DNA from: Rickettsiaceae bacterium 4572_127
GTDB lineage: Bacteria > Pseudomonadota > Alphaproteobacteria > Rs-D84 > NBLK01
Direction: 5' to 3'
NCBI GenBank assembly: GCA_002084505.1
Contig: NBLK01000001.1
Span: 1-30,799, forward strand
Length of the DNA stretch: 30,799 nt
The position numbers and the translations under genes are program-made. The first letter of the stretch is position 1. The number at the start of each line of letters is the position of its first letter. Below the pieces are notes generated by a model. That model searched no databases. It was not told the DNA's origin and was given only the letters and a program-made list of their open reading frames with translations. Of the stretch, positions 22,937 to 30,326 are shown one piece after another.

Positions 22937-23713
22937 ATGGAAAAGATTTTACACTCATTAGGAAAATTCACACTTGCGGTTTTTGAAACTGTTGGGCGAT
23001 TTATGTCATTTTTATTTTTAATCACAAAAGCATCATTTACTCCACCGTTTTATCCTAAATTAATTTTAAAACAATTTTTTAGAGTTGGGTTTTATTCTCT
23101 CCCAGTTGTTGGACTAACTGCGATTTTTTCAGGAATGGTTTTAGCACTACAAACATATTCTGGATTTGGTGATTTATCTTCTGAGGGAATTGTCTCGATG
23201 GTTGTTGCTGTTTCAATGGTTAGAGAAATGGGACCTGTGTTCGCTGGGTTAATGGTAGCGGGGCGAGTTGGAGCTGCTATGGCGGCGGAGCTGGGAACTA
23301 TGCGAGTCTCAGAACAAATCGATGCTTTGAAAACACTAGCGGTGAGACCTTTTCATTATTTAATTGCTCCACGAGTTATTGCTACGGTTTTGATGTTGCC
23401 TTTGCTAACGCTTGTAGCAGACATAATTGGGGTTTTTGGAGGGTTTTTAATTTCTACTGAATCACTTGGATTTAACCCTGCTCTTTATCTACAAAAAACT
23501 TTTCAAAGTTTAGAAACTATTGATGTTGTGTCAGGATTAGTTAAGGGGCTTGTTTTTGGGTTCTTTATTTCAGCACTAGGATGTTATCACGGGTATTATT
23601 CAAAAGGCGGAGCAGAAGGAGTTGGAAAAGCTACGACATTAGCAGTTGTTTCAGGATCTGTTGTAGTTCTTTTAATGAATTATTTCATCACAGAAATGTT
23701 CTTTGGGGTTTAG
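22937..23713 (+). CDS. mlaE: MlaE-family ABC transporter permease
   Basis: Inner-membrane permease of the phospholipid transport system that maintains outer membrane asymmetry. The 258-residue protein has the family hallmark MVREMGPVFAGLMVAGRVGAAMAAELGTMRVSEQIDAL, then several membrane segments and a conserved GFFISALGCYHGYYSKGGAEGVGKATTLAVV near the end. The ribosome site is weak. A copy of the 135-bp repeat separates it from mlaF; these genes are normally nearly contiguous. Confidence 0.94.
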   Translation: MEKILHSLGKFTLAVFETVGRFMSFLFLITKASFTPPFYPKLILKQFFRVGFYSLPVVGLTAIFSGMVLALQTYSGFGDLSSEGIVSMVVAVSMVREMGPVFAGLMVAGRVGAAMAAELGTMRVSEQIDALKTLAVRPFHYLIAPRVIATVLMLPLLTLVADIIGVFGGFLISTESLGFNPALYLQKTFQSLETIDVVSGLVKGLVFGFFISALGCYHGYYSKGGAEGVGKATTLAVVSGSVVVLLMNYFITEMFFGV

Positions 23714-23733
23714 AGAAAATAAAAGACAATTTT

Positions 23734-23868
23734 ACCGACAGCTGTGGTTGGAGTGAGCGAAGCGAACGGTTTTTGTGCTGAGAAGGCATAATTTGCGGAA
23801 AGCATCAGCCGTTTTGGGCTCTGCTGTTCCGTAAAATTGGGCATAATCTGTGCAAAAAGCAATCACCG
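23734..23868 (+). repeat. Interspersed 135-bp repeat, copy 2
   Basis: Begins ACCGACAGCTGTGGTTGG and ends CAATCACCG, 22 nt before the mlaF start. It has the same length as copy 3 (30173-30307) and is highly similar. The internal AGCA-tc-AGCC ... GGCT-c-TGCT forms a hairpin, and the ends pair as GTGRTTG with CAATCAC. Confidence 0.8.
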
Positions 23869-23890
23869 ATTATTATAAAAGAGGCTTAAT

Positions 23891-24649
23891 ATGAGAGAAA
23901 AATTAAAAGTTGAAGTTAAGAATCTACATAAATCTTTTGGAAGCAAGAAGGTTTTAGCGGGGATTGATTTGTCTGTAAAAGCAGGAGAATCGCTTGTAAT
24001 TATCGGTCCTTCTGGAACTGGAAAGTCTGTTCTTATTAAAAATATCTTAGGGCTTATTGCTCCTGACAAAGGGAAAATTTTCATAGATGGTGAAAACAAA
24101 ACAAATCTAAGTGAATCAGAATTAGAATCTTTTTATAAAAAAATCGGAATGCTTTTTCAAGCAGGGGCTTTGTTTGATAGTCTTTCCGTTTGGGAGAATA
24201 TCGCTTTTGGTCTAATTGAGAGTAAGAAAATTTCTCCTGAAATAGCGAAAAAAGAAGCGAAGCATTTGCTAAAATCTGTTGGACTGTCTGATAAAATTTT
24301 AGAACATTCTCCTGCGGATTTATCTGGTGGGATGCAAAAACGAGTGAGTTTAGCTCGGGCGATTGCTACTAAGCCAGAGATTATTTTCTTTGACGAACCA
24401 ACGACAGGTTTAGATCCTGTGATGGCGGAAACAATAAATCAGCTTATAGTTCACCATGTAAAAAAACTCGGAGCGACGGCGATAACAATTACTCATGATA
24501 TAAAATCAGCTACAACAATTGCCGATAAAATCGCCATGCTTTATGATGGAAAAATAGTTTGGGAGGGAACAAAGACTGAGTTTTTGAAAACTAAAAATCC
24601 GTATATAGTCCAAATGAAAACAGGCGAGCAAGCAGGTCCGATAAGTTAA
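23891..24649 (+). CDS. mlaF: MlaF-family ABC transporter ATPase
   Basis: ATP-binding subunit powering the MlaE permease. The 252-residue protein has Walker A GPSGTGKSVL (about residues 38-47), Q-loop LFQAGALFDSL, the ABC signature LSGGMQKRVSLARA, Walker B IIFFDEPTTGLDP and the H-loop TITHD. All catalytic residues are intact. It starts after the repeat with a weak GAGG site. It ends directly against the stop of a convergent gene. No mlaD follows, so the substrate-binding component must lie elsewhere. Confidence 0.95.
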   Translation: MREKLKVEVKNLHKSFGSKKVLAGIDLSVKAGESLVIIGPSGTGKSVLIKNILGLIAPDKGKIFIDGENKTNLSESELESFYKKIGMLFQAGALFDSLSVWENIAFGLIESKKISPEIAKKEAKHLLKSVGLSDKILEHSPADLSGGMQKRVSLARAIATKPEIIFFDEPTTGLDPVMAETINQLIVHHVKKLGATAITITHDIKSATTIADKIAMLYDGKIVWEGTKTEFLKTKNPYIVQMKTGEQAGPIS

Positions 24650-24889
24650 CTATTGAGTGCCGAAAGCACGACATACAGCGGTGGAAGCCTCGTCTCTTTC
24701 TTCAAAGCACCATTCTTTATCTTCTAAAAATGGTTTGAAGCAGTATTTTTTATCTTTTTTTTCGATGACTTTGACTAAGTCATTATTGCAGATTATTTCA
24801 TATTTGTTTGGCTCAGTTAATGGTTGTCCTGTTCTCCAAGCTAAAACAGAATTAGACAAAATCAAAAATAGAAAAAGTAATTTACTCAT
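24650..24889 (-). CDS. Small secreted protein, Cys-containing, unknown
   Basis: A 79-residue protein beginning MSKLLFLFLILSNSVLA, a clear signal peptide with cleavage after Ala17. The mature part is about 60 residues with four Cys (EIICNND, KYCFKP, EWCFEE, AVCRAFG) that could form two disulfides. The start at 24889 is chosen because it gives a signal peptide and overlaps the upstream stop as ATGAGTAA. Family unknown. It is probably co-translated with the 230-residue secreted protein before it. Confidence 0.7.
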   Translation of the reverse strand: MSKLLFLFLILSNSVLAWRTGQPLTEPNKYEIICNNDLVKVIEKKDKKYCFKPFLEDKEWCFEERDEASTAVCRAFGTQ

Positions 24890-25574
24890 TAGCTTTACAA
24901 GCTCCCATCCCCTTAAAGTTTTTTTTACTACAATGTTTAGCCATTTGAGAATCATACTTATTTTTGCAAATTTTAACATCGTCTGGCTCGGAAGAGCAGG
25001 TCATAGTTCCGAAGCTATCTTTTTGGAGTTTATCTAAGCATTCGTCTCTGAATCTTTTGTTATCTTCTCCGGGATATTCTGTTTCACAATTTTGTTTAGC
25101 TTTTTTCAGATCTTTTTCCATTGTTGCAATTTCGCCCTTTGTTTTTCCTTTAATTTTTTCTTCAGTGTTATTATTGCTATCTTTCTTAGGACAGCATTGA
25201 ATACATCTTTGAACATTTTTCTTTAAGGTAAAGGTATTGTTCCAAGCAAAATAATACTCGCCGTTTTCTAATTCATCAAAAGTTTTTTTGGTATTTCCGC
25301 TCAAACAGGCTTCTTTTTGATATTTAGTAGAAAAACCTTTTAACAACAGATTGGTTCCAAGTAGGACTCCTGCCTGAGTTCCTGCAGATTTAATTACTTG
25401 CTTTGTTGGATCTTCTTTTGCTTCTTCTTCCTTAGTTTTTTCTGGTGGCAAAACAGGCTTTGAATACTGCGGAACCATAGGGGATGACATAGTCGCCACT
25501 CCACCCATTACAGCAGAATCACTAGCATAACAAACAGAAGATACAGCAATAAAACTTAAAAAAATTCTTTTCAT
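24882..25574 (-). CDS. Secreted Cys-rich protein of unknown function
   Basis: A 230-residue protein with an N-terminal signal peptide (MKRIFLSFIAVSSVCYA, cleavage after about residue 17), a Pro/Glu/Lys-rich linker (PVLPPEKTKEEEAKEDPTKQ), a short hydrophobic stretch around AGVLLGTNLLL, and a long Cys-rich tail with motifs such as CIQCCPKK and ACLSGNTKK. About eleven Cys lie in the mature protein, suggesting an oxidised, disulfide-bonded periplasmic or surface protein. No family recognised. There is no visible ribosome site, and a TATACT box is only about 8 nt before the ATG, so the message may be leaderless. Confidence 0.72.
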   Translation of the reverse strand: MKRIFLSFIAVSSVCYASDSAVMGGVATMSSPMVPQYSKPVLPPEKTKEEEAKEDPTKQVIKSAGTQAGVLLGTNLLLKGFSTKYQKEACLSGNTKKTFDELENGEYYFAWNNTFTLKKNVQRCIQCCPKKDSNNNTEEKIKGKTKGEIATMEKDLKKAKQNCETEYPGEDNKRFRDECLDKLQKDSFGTMTCSSEPDDVKICKNKYDSQMAKHCSKKNFKGMGACKANE

Positions 25575-25581
25575 GAAAAAT

Positions 25582-25587
25582 AGTATA
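25582..25587 (-). promoter_or_regulatory. Possible -10 box close to a start codon
   Basis: TATACT on the minus strand, 7 nt from the ATG at 25574, with no Shine-Dalgarno sequence between. No clear -35 box was found. Confidence 0.3.
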
Positions 25588-25685
25588 GCATAAAAAAAGA
25601 ATGAAATCTAATAATTTCTTGCTAAAAGATGCTTTTTTTGATATAGTAAATTTAGAAGGATTTAATTTGTGAGTTAAGGAGAATT

Positions 25686-25742
25686 TACCCCGCCCCAAAA
25701 TAGTAAGAACTATTTTGACCCTCCCACAAGGGGTGGGTGATA
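25686..25742 (+). repeat. Hairpin repeat element, left arm (R2)
   Basis: Same layout as R1: TACCCCGCCCCAAAA, a hairpin, then CCCAC..GTGGG and TGATA. Its first hairpin is AAAATAGT..ACTATTTT in place of AAATATCT..AGATATTT, so bases changed on both sides and pairing is kept. It forms an inverted pair with R3. Confidence 0.75.
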
Positions 25743-25837
25743 AGCAAGTAAGCAAGTAAGCAAGTAAGCAAGCAAGCAAGTAAGTAAGCAAGTAAGCAAG
25801 TAAGTAAGCAAGTAAGCAAGTAAGCAAGTAAAGTAAG
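25741..25837. repeat. Microsatellite of AAGC/AAGT units
   Basis: About 95 bp of the tetranucleotides AAGC and AAGT, mostly as the 8-mer TAAGCAAG, lying between the inverted arms R2 and R3. It fades on the right into AAGTAAGAAATG. Leu-rich readings on the minus strand are low-complexity and are not called as genes. Confidence 0.9.
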
Positions 25838-25899
25838 AAATGAATAAAGAAAAAAAGAAAGAAAGAAAAATTCAGTAAGACAATGTTTTTTAGAAAAAA

Positions 25900-25963
25900 C
25901 TCGGTCTATCACCCACCCCTTGTGGGAGGGTCAAAATATCTTTAGATATTTTGGGGCGGGGTA
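25900..25963 (-). repeat. Hairpin repeat element, right arm (R3)
   Basis: Reverse complement of the R1/R2 element: CTCGGTCTATCACCCACCCC, hairpin AAAATATCT..AGATATTTT, GGGGCGGGGTA. With R2 it spans 25686-25963 as a 278-bp structure with arms of about 57 bp. The gap 25575-26055 holds nothing else that I can support. Confidence 0.75.
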
Positions 25964-26055
25964 AAAAAACAGGTGAGCAATGTTTTATTGGAAGACATGG
26001 CGAGAAAGCAATCACCAAGAGTTACGAAAGAGCTTTAATAGAAAAGGAGTTTATC

Positions 26056-26355
26056 ATGAAAGAGAGAGTTTTGAAGGCTGTTGCATCGCCGTCTATGTTT
26101 TTATGGGCTTCATTTCAGCTATCAATTATGAATTTTATAACTCAATTTGCCTTGCTGACGATTGCTATGGTAATAACTAATGGTAAAATAAATCCTTTGT
26201 GGTTTATGGTTACAATGGTGATTGGGCATATTTTTCTAATTGGAGTTCATAAAAAAGAACAGCACATGGCGACTATGTTGAAAAACTTAGGGTTTCTAAA
26301 ACAAAAAACAGCAAGACTAGATAATGAAAACCCCGGTAAAAAGTTTTCAGCATGA
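26056..26355 (+). CDS. Small two-segment membrane protein, possibly VirB3-like
   Basis: A 99-residue protein starting MKERVLKAVASPSMFLW, with two membrane segments (about residues 22-40 and 47-66) and a basic, polar tail after VHKKEQHMATML. The size, the hydrophobic hairpin and the following charged stretch recall VirB3-type subunits of type IV secretion, but the match is weak and no other such genes are here. The start at 26056 has AAGGAG 6 nt upstream; a longer reading from 25951 would run through the repeat. Its stop overlaps the next start as ATGA, so it is coupled to two DUF4402 genes. Confidence 0.6.
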   Translation: MKERVLKAVASPSMFLWASFQLSIMNFITQFALLTIAMVITNGKINPLWFMVTMVIGHIFLIGVHKKEQHMATMLKNLGFLKQKTARLDNENPGKKFSA

Positions 26356-27215
26356 AATTATTACTATTGCTTTTTTGTCTATTTCCAACTTTATTGTTTT
26401 CAGCTCCAATTACTATAACAGAAACGAGAGCATTGGTTTATCCAACTATTCTACCTGATCAAGATGGTGGAACAATTGAAAAACATAATTGGAGACAAAA
26501 CATAGTAAATGTAGCACATTTTATAGATAATGGAACAACTGGACGAGTTAGAATAAAAGGAGATGGTGGAGCAGAAATTGAATATGAAGTTTTGACTGGA
26601 AGTCTTTCAGGTCCGGGAGCAACTATAAATCTACATACAGGTTGGGAAAATAAAATAGTGACTCTTCCTTCTTGGGGTAGAGTAACTGGTTCAGTAGGTA
26701 GTGAGCTAGATTATTCAGCAGGGCAAACTTCGGGAATTTACAACGGATCAATTCAAGTTAGGGCTAGGTATACAAGTGGAGATACAACTTGGGTCTATCA
26801 AACTATTTCTGCTTCAATAGAAATAACAGCGCAGATAATTCTTTTGACTGAAAATAAAGTTATGAATTTTGGAAAAATAACTCCTGATCCTGCAGGTGGA
26901 ACAGTTAAATTATATAATTGGAATAGTACGATTATAAATACGGTTGGAAACTCTCTTTTTCATGGAGATCAACAGGTTGGTGTTTTTGTAGTGAAGGGAC
27001 AGCCAAACACTCCTGTTTTTGTATCTTTTTCTAGCGGACCTTTGACAGGGCCGGGAGCTGATTTGACTTTACATGATTTATATTCGAATAATAACAATCC
27101 AACACTTGGTAGTACTGGTTCAAGCTTGGTTCGTGTTTACGGAGAGCTAGATATTCCAGCAAGTGCAACAGCAGGGACATATACAGGCGATTATAATATA
27201 GTGGTGAATTATTGA
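26352..27215 (+). CDS. Secreted protein with two DUF4402 domains (paralog 1)
   Basis: A 287-residue protein: signal peptide MKLLLLLFCLFPTLLFSA, then two beta-rich repeats. Repeat one starts ITITETRALVYPTILPDQDGGT and ends SGIYNGSIQVRARY. Repeat two starts ILLTENKVMNFGKITPDPAGGT and ends AGTYTGDYNIVVNY. The PDxxGGT, LTGPGA and GTYxGxY pattern is DUF4402, a surface or fimbria-like fold of unknown function, and no Cys is present. It overlaps its neighbours by 4 nt on both sides. The downstream gene is a clear paralog. Confidence 0.8.
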   Translation: MKLLLLLFCLFPTLLFSAPITITETRALVYPTILPDQDGGTIEKHNWRQNIVNVAHFIDNGTTGRVRIKGDGGAEIEYEVLTGSLSGPGATINLHTGWENKIVTLPSWGRVTGSVGSELDYSAGQTSGIYNGSIQVRARYTSGDTTWVYQTISASIEITAQIILLTENKVMNFGKITPDPAGGTVKLYNWNSTIINTVGNSLFHGDQQVGVFVVKGQPNTPVFVSFSSGPLTGPGADLTLHDLYSNNNNPTLGSTGSSLVRVYGELDIPASATAGTYTGDYNIVVNY

Positions 27216-28093
27216 AAAAAACAATTTTAATTTTTATTGGATTATTTTTTATAGGATTTTCTGCTAATGCAGGCCCTATATCTTTTAGTGTTTTAAGAGG
27301 ATTAGACTTTCCTGAAATTATTCCTGACTTAAATGGAGGAACAATAGAAAGGTATCGCGGACGACGAAACATAACAAATGTTGCAACTTTTGTAGATAAT
27401 GGAATAGATGCAAGAATTCGTGTGCAAGGAGATGCTAATGAAGAATTTGAAGTAGAAATAATTGGCTCTTCTTTAACAGGGCCGGGGGGAGCTATGTTAG
27501 TTCATGATTTTCAAGTTCGTGATGGTCCGACCTTTACTTTTTCTGGCACAGGGCGATTTACAATTCGTAATATAGGAGGGCAACTAGATTATGCAATTGG
27601 GCAAACAGCAGGTTCTTATAACGGATCTATTCAAATAAGAGCAAGATATACAGTTGGTTTAGGGATATGGTATTCTGAAACTATATCTGTGACAGCCGAG
27701 ATTTCAGCACAGAGTATTCTAATAGTAGAAAGGGACGAGTTAAATTTCGGGCAAGTTACTCCTGATCCGAATGGTAGTGTTGTTGCAATGGATTCGGCTG
27801 GAAATATGTCTAATGTTTCTGGTAATTCATTTTTTCATGGAGGAAATCAAAGAGGACTATTTCGTATTGGCGGACAGGCAAATTCAGTAGTTTATATTTC
27901 TATGCCTAATGCTCCTTTATCAAAGGGATCGGATGATTTAAAACTTTTTGATATAGAGTGTAATAGAGGCACCTCTTTTACTTTAACTAGCAGTGGCGCT
28001 AAATACATTAGAACTTTTGGTAAAATAGACATACCTGCATCTCCAACTCCCGGAGTTTACACCGGAACTTATGATGTAATAATTAATTATTAG
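27212..28093 (+). CDS. Secreted protein with two DUF4402 domains (paralog 2)
   Basis: A 293-residue paralog of the gene before it, with signal peptide MKKTILIFIGLFFIGFSANA and the same two repeats (PEIIPDLNGGT ... AGSYNGSIQIRARY and NFGQVTPDPNG ... PGVYTGTYDVIINY). The start is TTG at 27212, whose last two bases overlap the upstream TGA, implying re-initiation. Tandem duplication followed by divergence is the simplest origin. A secreted structural or adhesive role is plausible from the family. It ends 12 nt before the convergent gatA. Confidence 0.8.
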   Translation: MKKTILIFIGLFFIGFSANAGPISFSVLRGLDFPEIIPDLNGGTIERYRGRRNITNVATFVDNGIDARIRVQGDANEEFEVEIIGSSLTGPGGAMLVHDFQVRDGPTFTFSGTGRFTIRNIGGQLDYAIGQTAGSYNGSIQIRARYTVGLGIWYSETISVTAEISAQSILIVERDELNFGQVTPDPNGSVVAMDSAGNMSNVSGNSFFHGGNQRGLFRIGGQANSVVYISMPNAPLSKGSDDLKLFDIECNRGTSFTLTSSGAKYIRTFGKIDIPASPTPGVYTGTYDVIINY

Positions 28094-28105
28094 GAGTTTT
28101 GAAAT

Positions 28106-29311
28106 TTACAAAATCTCAGAAGGTTTTTTCATTTTCGGCATTAAGGTTTCTATTGCTGAGCCGATATTAAACAGAGTTTGTTCTTCAAAATGATTTGTTT
28201 CTAAAAGTAAACCTATTGGCAATCCGTTTTTTGAATATCCAGCAGGGACTGAAATAGACGGAATTCCAGCTAAATCAGCTCCAACAGTTAAAACATCACA
28301 AGCATACATTTCAACAGGAGTTAGTTCTTCTTCCAATCCAAAAGCTGTTGTTGCTGTTGTCGGAGAAAACAAAATATCTACTTTTTCAAAAGCTTTTTTA
28401 TAATCATTTGCTATTAGCCTACGAACTTTTGCGGCCTTAATAAAATAAGCATCATAAGCACCAGAAGATAATGAAAATGTTCCTACTAAAATTCGTCGTT
28501 TAACTTCTTCTCCAAATCCTTCGGCACGAGATTTCTTATAAATTTCCTCTAAATTTTTAGCATTTTTTGAGCGATGTCCAAAGCGAATTCCATCATATCT
28601 TGCTAAATTTGAAGATGCTTCAGAGGGACATAAAACATGATAAGAAGCCAAAGCATAAGGCAAATGTGGAAGTGAGACTTCAATTATTTCTGCTCCTTCT
28701 GATTCTAGTTTTTTAGCTGTTTCAAGCCAAATGTTTTTAATTTCAGTGGCAAGTCCTTCTATGTCAGATTCTTTAATTATCCCTATTTTAATTCCCTTTA
28801 TAGAAGGATTTAAATTTTTTACAAAATTAGGAACATTGTGTGGAGCAGAGGTTGAATCCTTAGAATCATATCCTCCAATTTCTTTTAAGAGCAATGCACT
28901 GTCCTTAACATTTCTTGCTATAATTCCGGGGTGATCTAATGAAGATGCAAGTGGAACACATCCATAACGAGAAGCAAATCCGTAAGTAGGTTTTACTCCA
29001 ACGACTCCTGAAAAAGAAGCAGGTATTTCTAGAATTTTTGAACCTGCAGTCGTCGGAATATCTTTTGTGCAGAACAAATCTTTATGAGCAATGGGAATTC
29101 CTTCTAGCGGACGAGCTGTACCATTTTTATAATGTGTATCACTTTTTTTTGCATCTGCCAAGGCTCTATCAGGAGTCTCAGTTATAAAAGCATTTAGCTT
29201 TTGCAAACCGTCCATGCGATTCAAATGTGCTTTAGTTAATTCAGTCGCTGAAATTTCTTTTTTTTGCAAAAGATCGATCGCTTCTGTAATAGTTAAGTCA
29301 TATAATTTCAT
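28106..29311 (-). CDS. gatA: GatA, amidotransferase subunit A, with internal deletion of the catalytic serine block
   Basis: Glutaminase subunit of GatCAB, which makes Gln-tRNA or Asn-tRNA by transamidation. The protein is recognised by GIPIAHKDLFCTKDIPTTAGS (catalytic Lys77), ASFSGVVGVKPTYGFASRYG, FGEEVKRRILVGTFSLSSGAYDAYF and SISVPAGYSKNGLPIGL. It has 401 residues where about 485 is normal. After SKILE (residue 95, near 29027) it jumps straight to IPASFSG. About 84 residues are missing in frame, including the GGSSGGSAAA and DTGGS segments with both catalytic serines. As written it should not have glutaminase activity. A collapsed or misassembled sequence is an alternative. It follows gatC by 9 nt. 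Confidence 0.9.
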   Translation of the reverse strand: MKLYDLTITEAIDLLQKKEISATELTKAHLNRMDGLQKLNAFITETPDRALADAKKSDTHYKNGTARPLEGIPIAHKDLFCTKDIPTTAGSKILEIPASFSGVVGVKPTYGFASRYGCVPLASSLDHPGIIARNVKDSALLLKEIGGYDSKDSTSAPHNVPNFVKNLNPSIKGIKIGIIKESDIEGLATEIKNIWLETAKKLESEGAEIIEVSLPHLPYALASYHVLCPSEASSNLARYDGIRFGHRSKNAKNLEEIYKKSRAEGFGEEVKRRILVGTFSLSSGAYDAYFIKAAKVRRLIANDYKKAFEKVDILFSPTTATTAFGLEEELTPVEMYACDVLTVGADLAGIPSISVPAGYSKNGLPIGLLLETNHFEEQTLFNIGSAIETLMPKMKKPSEIL

Positions 29312-29320
29312 GAAGTTCCT

Positions 29321-29608
29321 TTATTCAACAACAGTAGGAACTGTGAAGAATTTTTTATCTTTATCAATAGACGGAGCATTTTGCAATATCTCGTCTCTTT
29401 TTGAAGTTTCAGTTACAATGTCTTGTCGTCTAGGTAAATCATTTTGAGCAGTTGAAAAAAGAGGCTCAACATTATCAGTATTTAATTCATTCAATTTATT
29501 AACTAAGGTTAAAATAGAACTTATGTTTGGAGCTGTTTTTTTTAATTCTTCGTCCGTCATTTCAATTCTAGATAAATGAGCTAATTTCTTTAATACTTTA
29601 ATATCCAT
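29321..29608 (-). CDS. gatC: GatC, amidotransferase subunit C
   Basis: A 95-residue stabilising subunit that wraps GatA and GatB. It has the usual start VLKKLAHLSRIEMTDEEL and the segment VEPLFSTAQNDLPRRQDIV, which matches the conserved P-L-x-R-x-D tail. It is full length. It lies between the XRE regulator (2 nt gap) and gatA (9 nt gap), so all three share one transcript. Confidence 0.93.
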   Translation of the reverse strand: MDIKVLKKLAHLSRIEMTDEELKKTAPNISSILTLVNKLNELNTDNVEPLFSTAQNDLPRRQDIVTETSKRDEILQNAPSIDKDKKFFTVPTVVE

Positions 29609-29610
29609 AG

Positions 29611-30051
29611 TTATTCCGTTGAGCTTATCATTGCGACCATTTCTAAAACTTTTTTTCGTTTTTCAGAGCTTTTAATTCTCCAAAATAGACGAATTAATTC
29701 TAGGCTTTCTTTTTTGTCCATAGGATCATTTTTTAGTGCTTTTTTATTTTCAGCAACTGCATTTTCATATTCAGGGAGAGAAAACATTTGTCTCAACTTG
29801 TTAAATCCTTCATAGAAAAAACTAACTGCTACACCCAAAATTTCCGCTAGAACATATAAACGAGAAGCACTTATCCGATTTGTCCCTGCTTCATACTTTT
29901 GAAACTGTTGAAAAGTTACACCAACAAGAGAAGCAACTTCGCTTTGATTCATTTTCAAAATTTTTCGTCTAACACGCACTCGTTTTCCTATATGAATATC
30001 TATTTCATGTGGATACTTAGCTTGTAAAGGTTTTATTTTTTCACTATTCAT
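29611..30051 (-). CDS. XRE-family transcriptional regulator
   Basis: A 146-residue DNA-binding protein. Residues about 20-80 form a helix-turn-helix (IGKRVRVRRKILKMNQSEVASLVGVTFQQFQKYEAGTNRISASRLYVLAEIL). The C-terminal part ends ESLELIRLFWRIKSSEKRKKVLEMVAMI, a tail typical of alphaproteobacterial XRE regulators of this size. AAGGGGAA precedes the ATG. It heads an operon with gatC and gatA, an unusual partner for a translation enzyme. The upstream AT-rich sequence has palindromic TATATTATAT-like blocks (about 30075-30100) that could be its own operator. Confidence 0.85.
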   Translation of the reverse strand: MNSEKIKPLQAKYPHEIDIHIGKRVRVRRKILKMNQSEVASLVGVTFQQFQKYEAGTNRISASRLYVLAEILGVAVSFFYEGFNKLRQMFSLPEYENAVAENKKALKNDPMDKKESLELIRLFWRIKSSEKRKKVLEMVAMISSTE

Positions 30052-30172
30052 TTGCTTTCCCCTTTTTCATATACTAATATATAATATATGGTTATAATAA
30101 ACTACACAAAAAAAACTTCAAGTAGAAAATTTAGGGAAATTAAATAGATTTACTGCAAAAAAAGAAAATCTC

Positions 30173-30307
30173 ACCGACGGCTGTGATTGGAGTGAGTGCT
30201 AGCGAATGGTTTTTGTATTGAGAAGGCATAATTTAAGGAAAGCATCAGCCGTTTTTGGCTCTGCTTTTTGAAAAATTGTGCATAATCTGTGCAAAAAGCA
30301 ATCACCG
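30173..30307 (+). repeat. Interspersed 135-bp repeat, copy 3
   Basis: Same length and layout as copy 2, with clear sequence drift but the internal AGCC..GGCT hairpin and the terminal GTGATTG/CAATCAC pairing kept. It ends 19 nt before the ATG of the HIT gene, in that gene's direction. Confidence 0.8.
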
Positions 30308-30326
30308 TTATTAATGAGGAGGTGCA

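Noticed and set aside
25522..25912. Leu/Ala/Tyr-rich minus-strand reading frames
   Set aside because: They are translations of the AAGC/AAGT microsatellite and the repeat arms, with no ribosome site or plausible protein character.
25951..26055. Longer N-terminus for the small membrane protein
   Set aside because: The extension reads through the repeat arm; the ATG at 26056 has a proper AAGGAG site.
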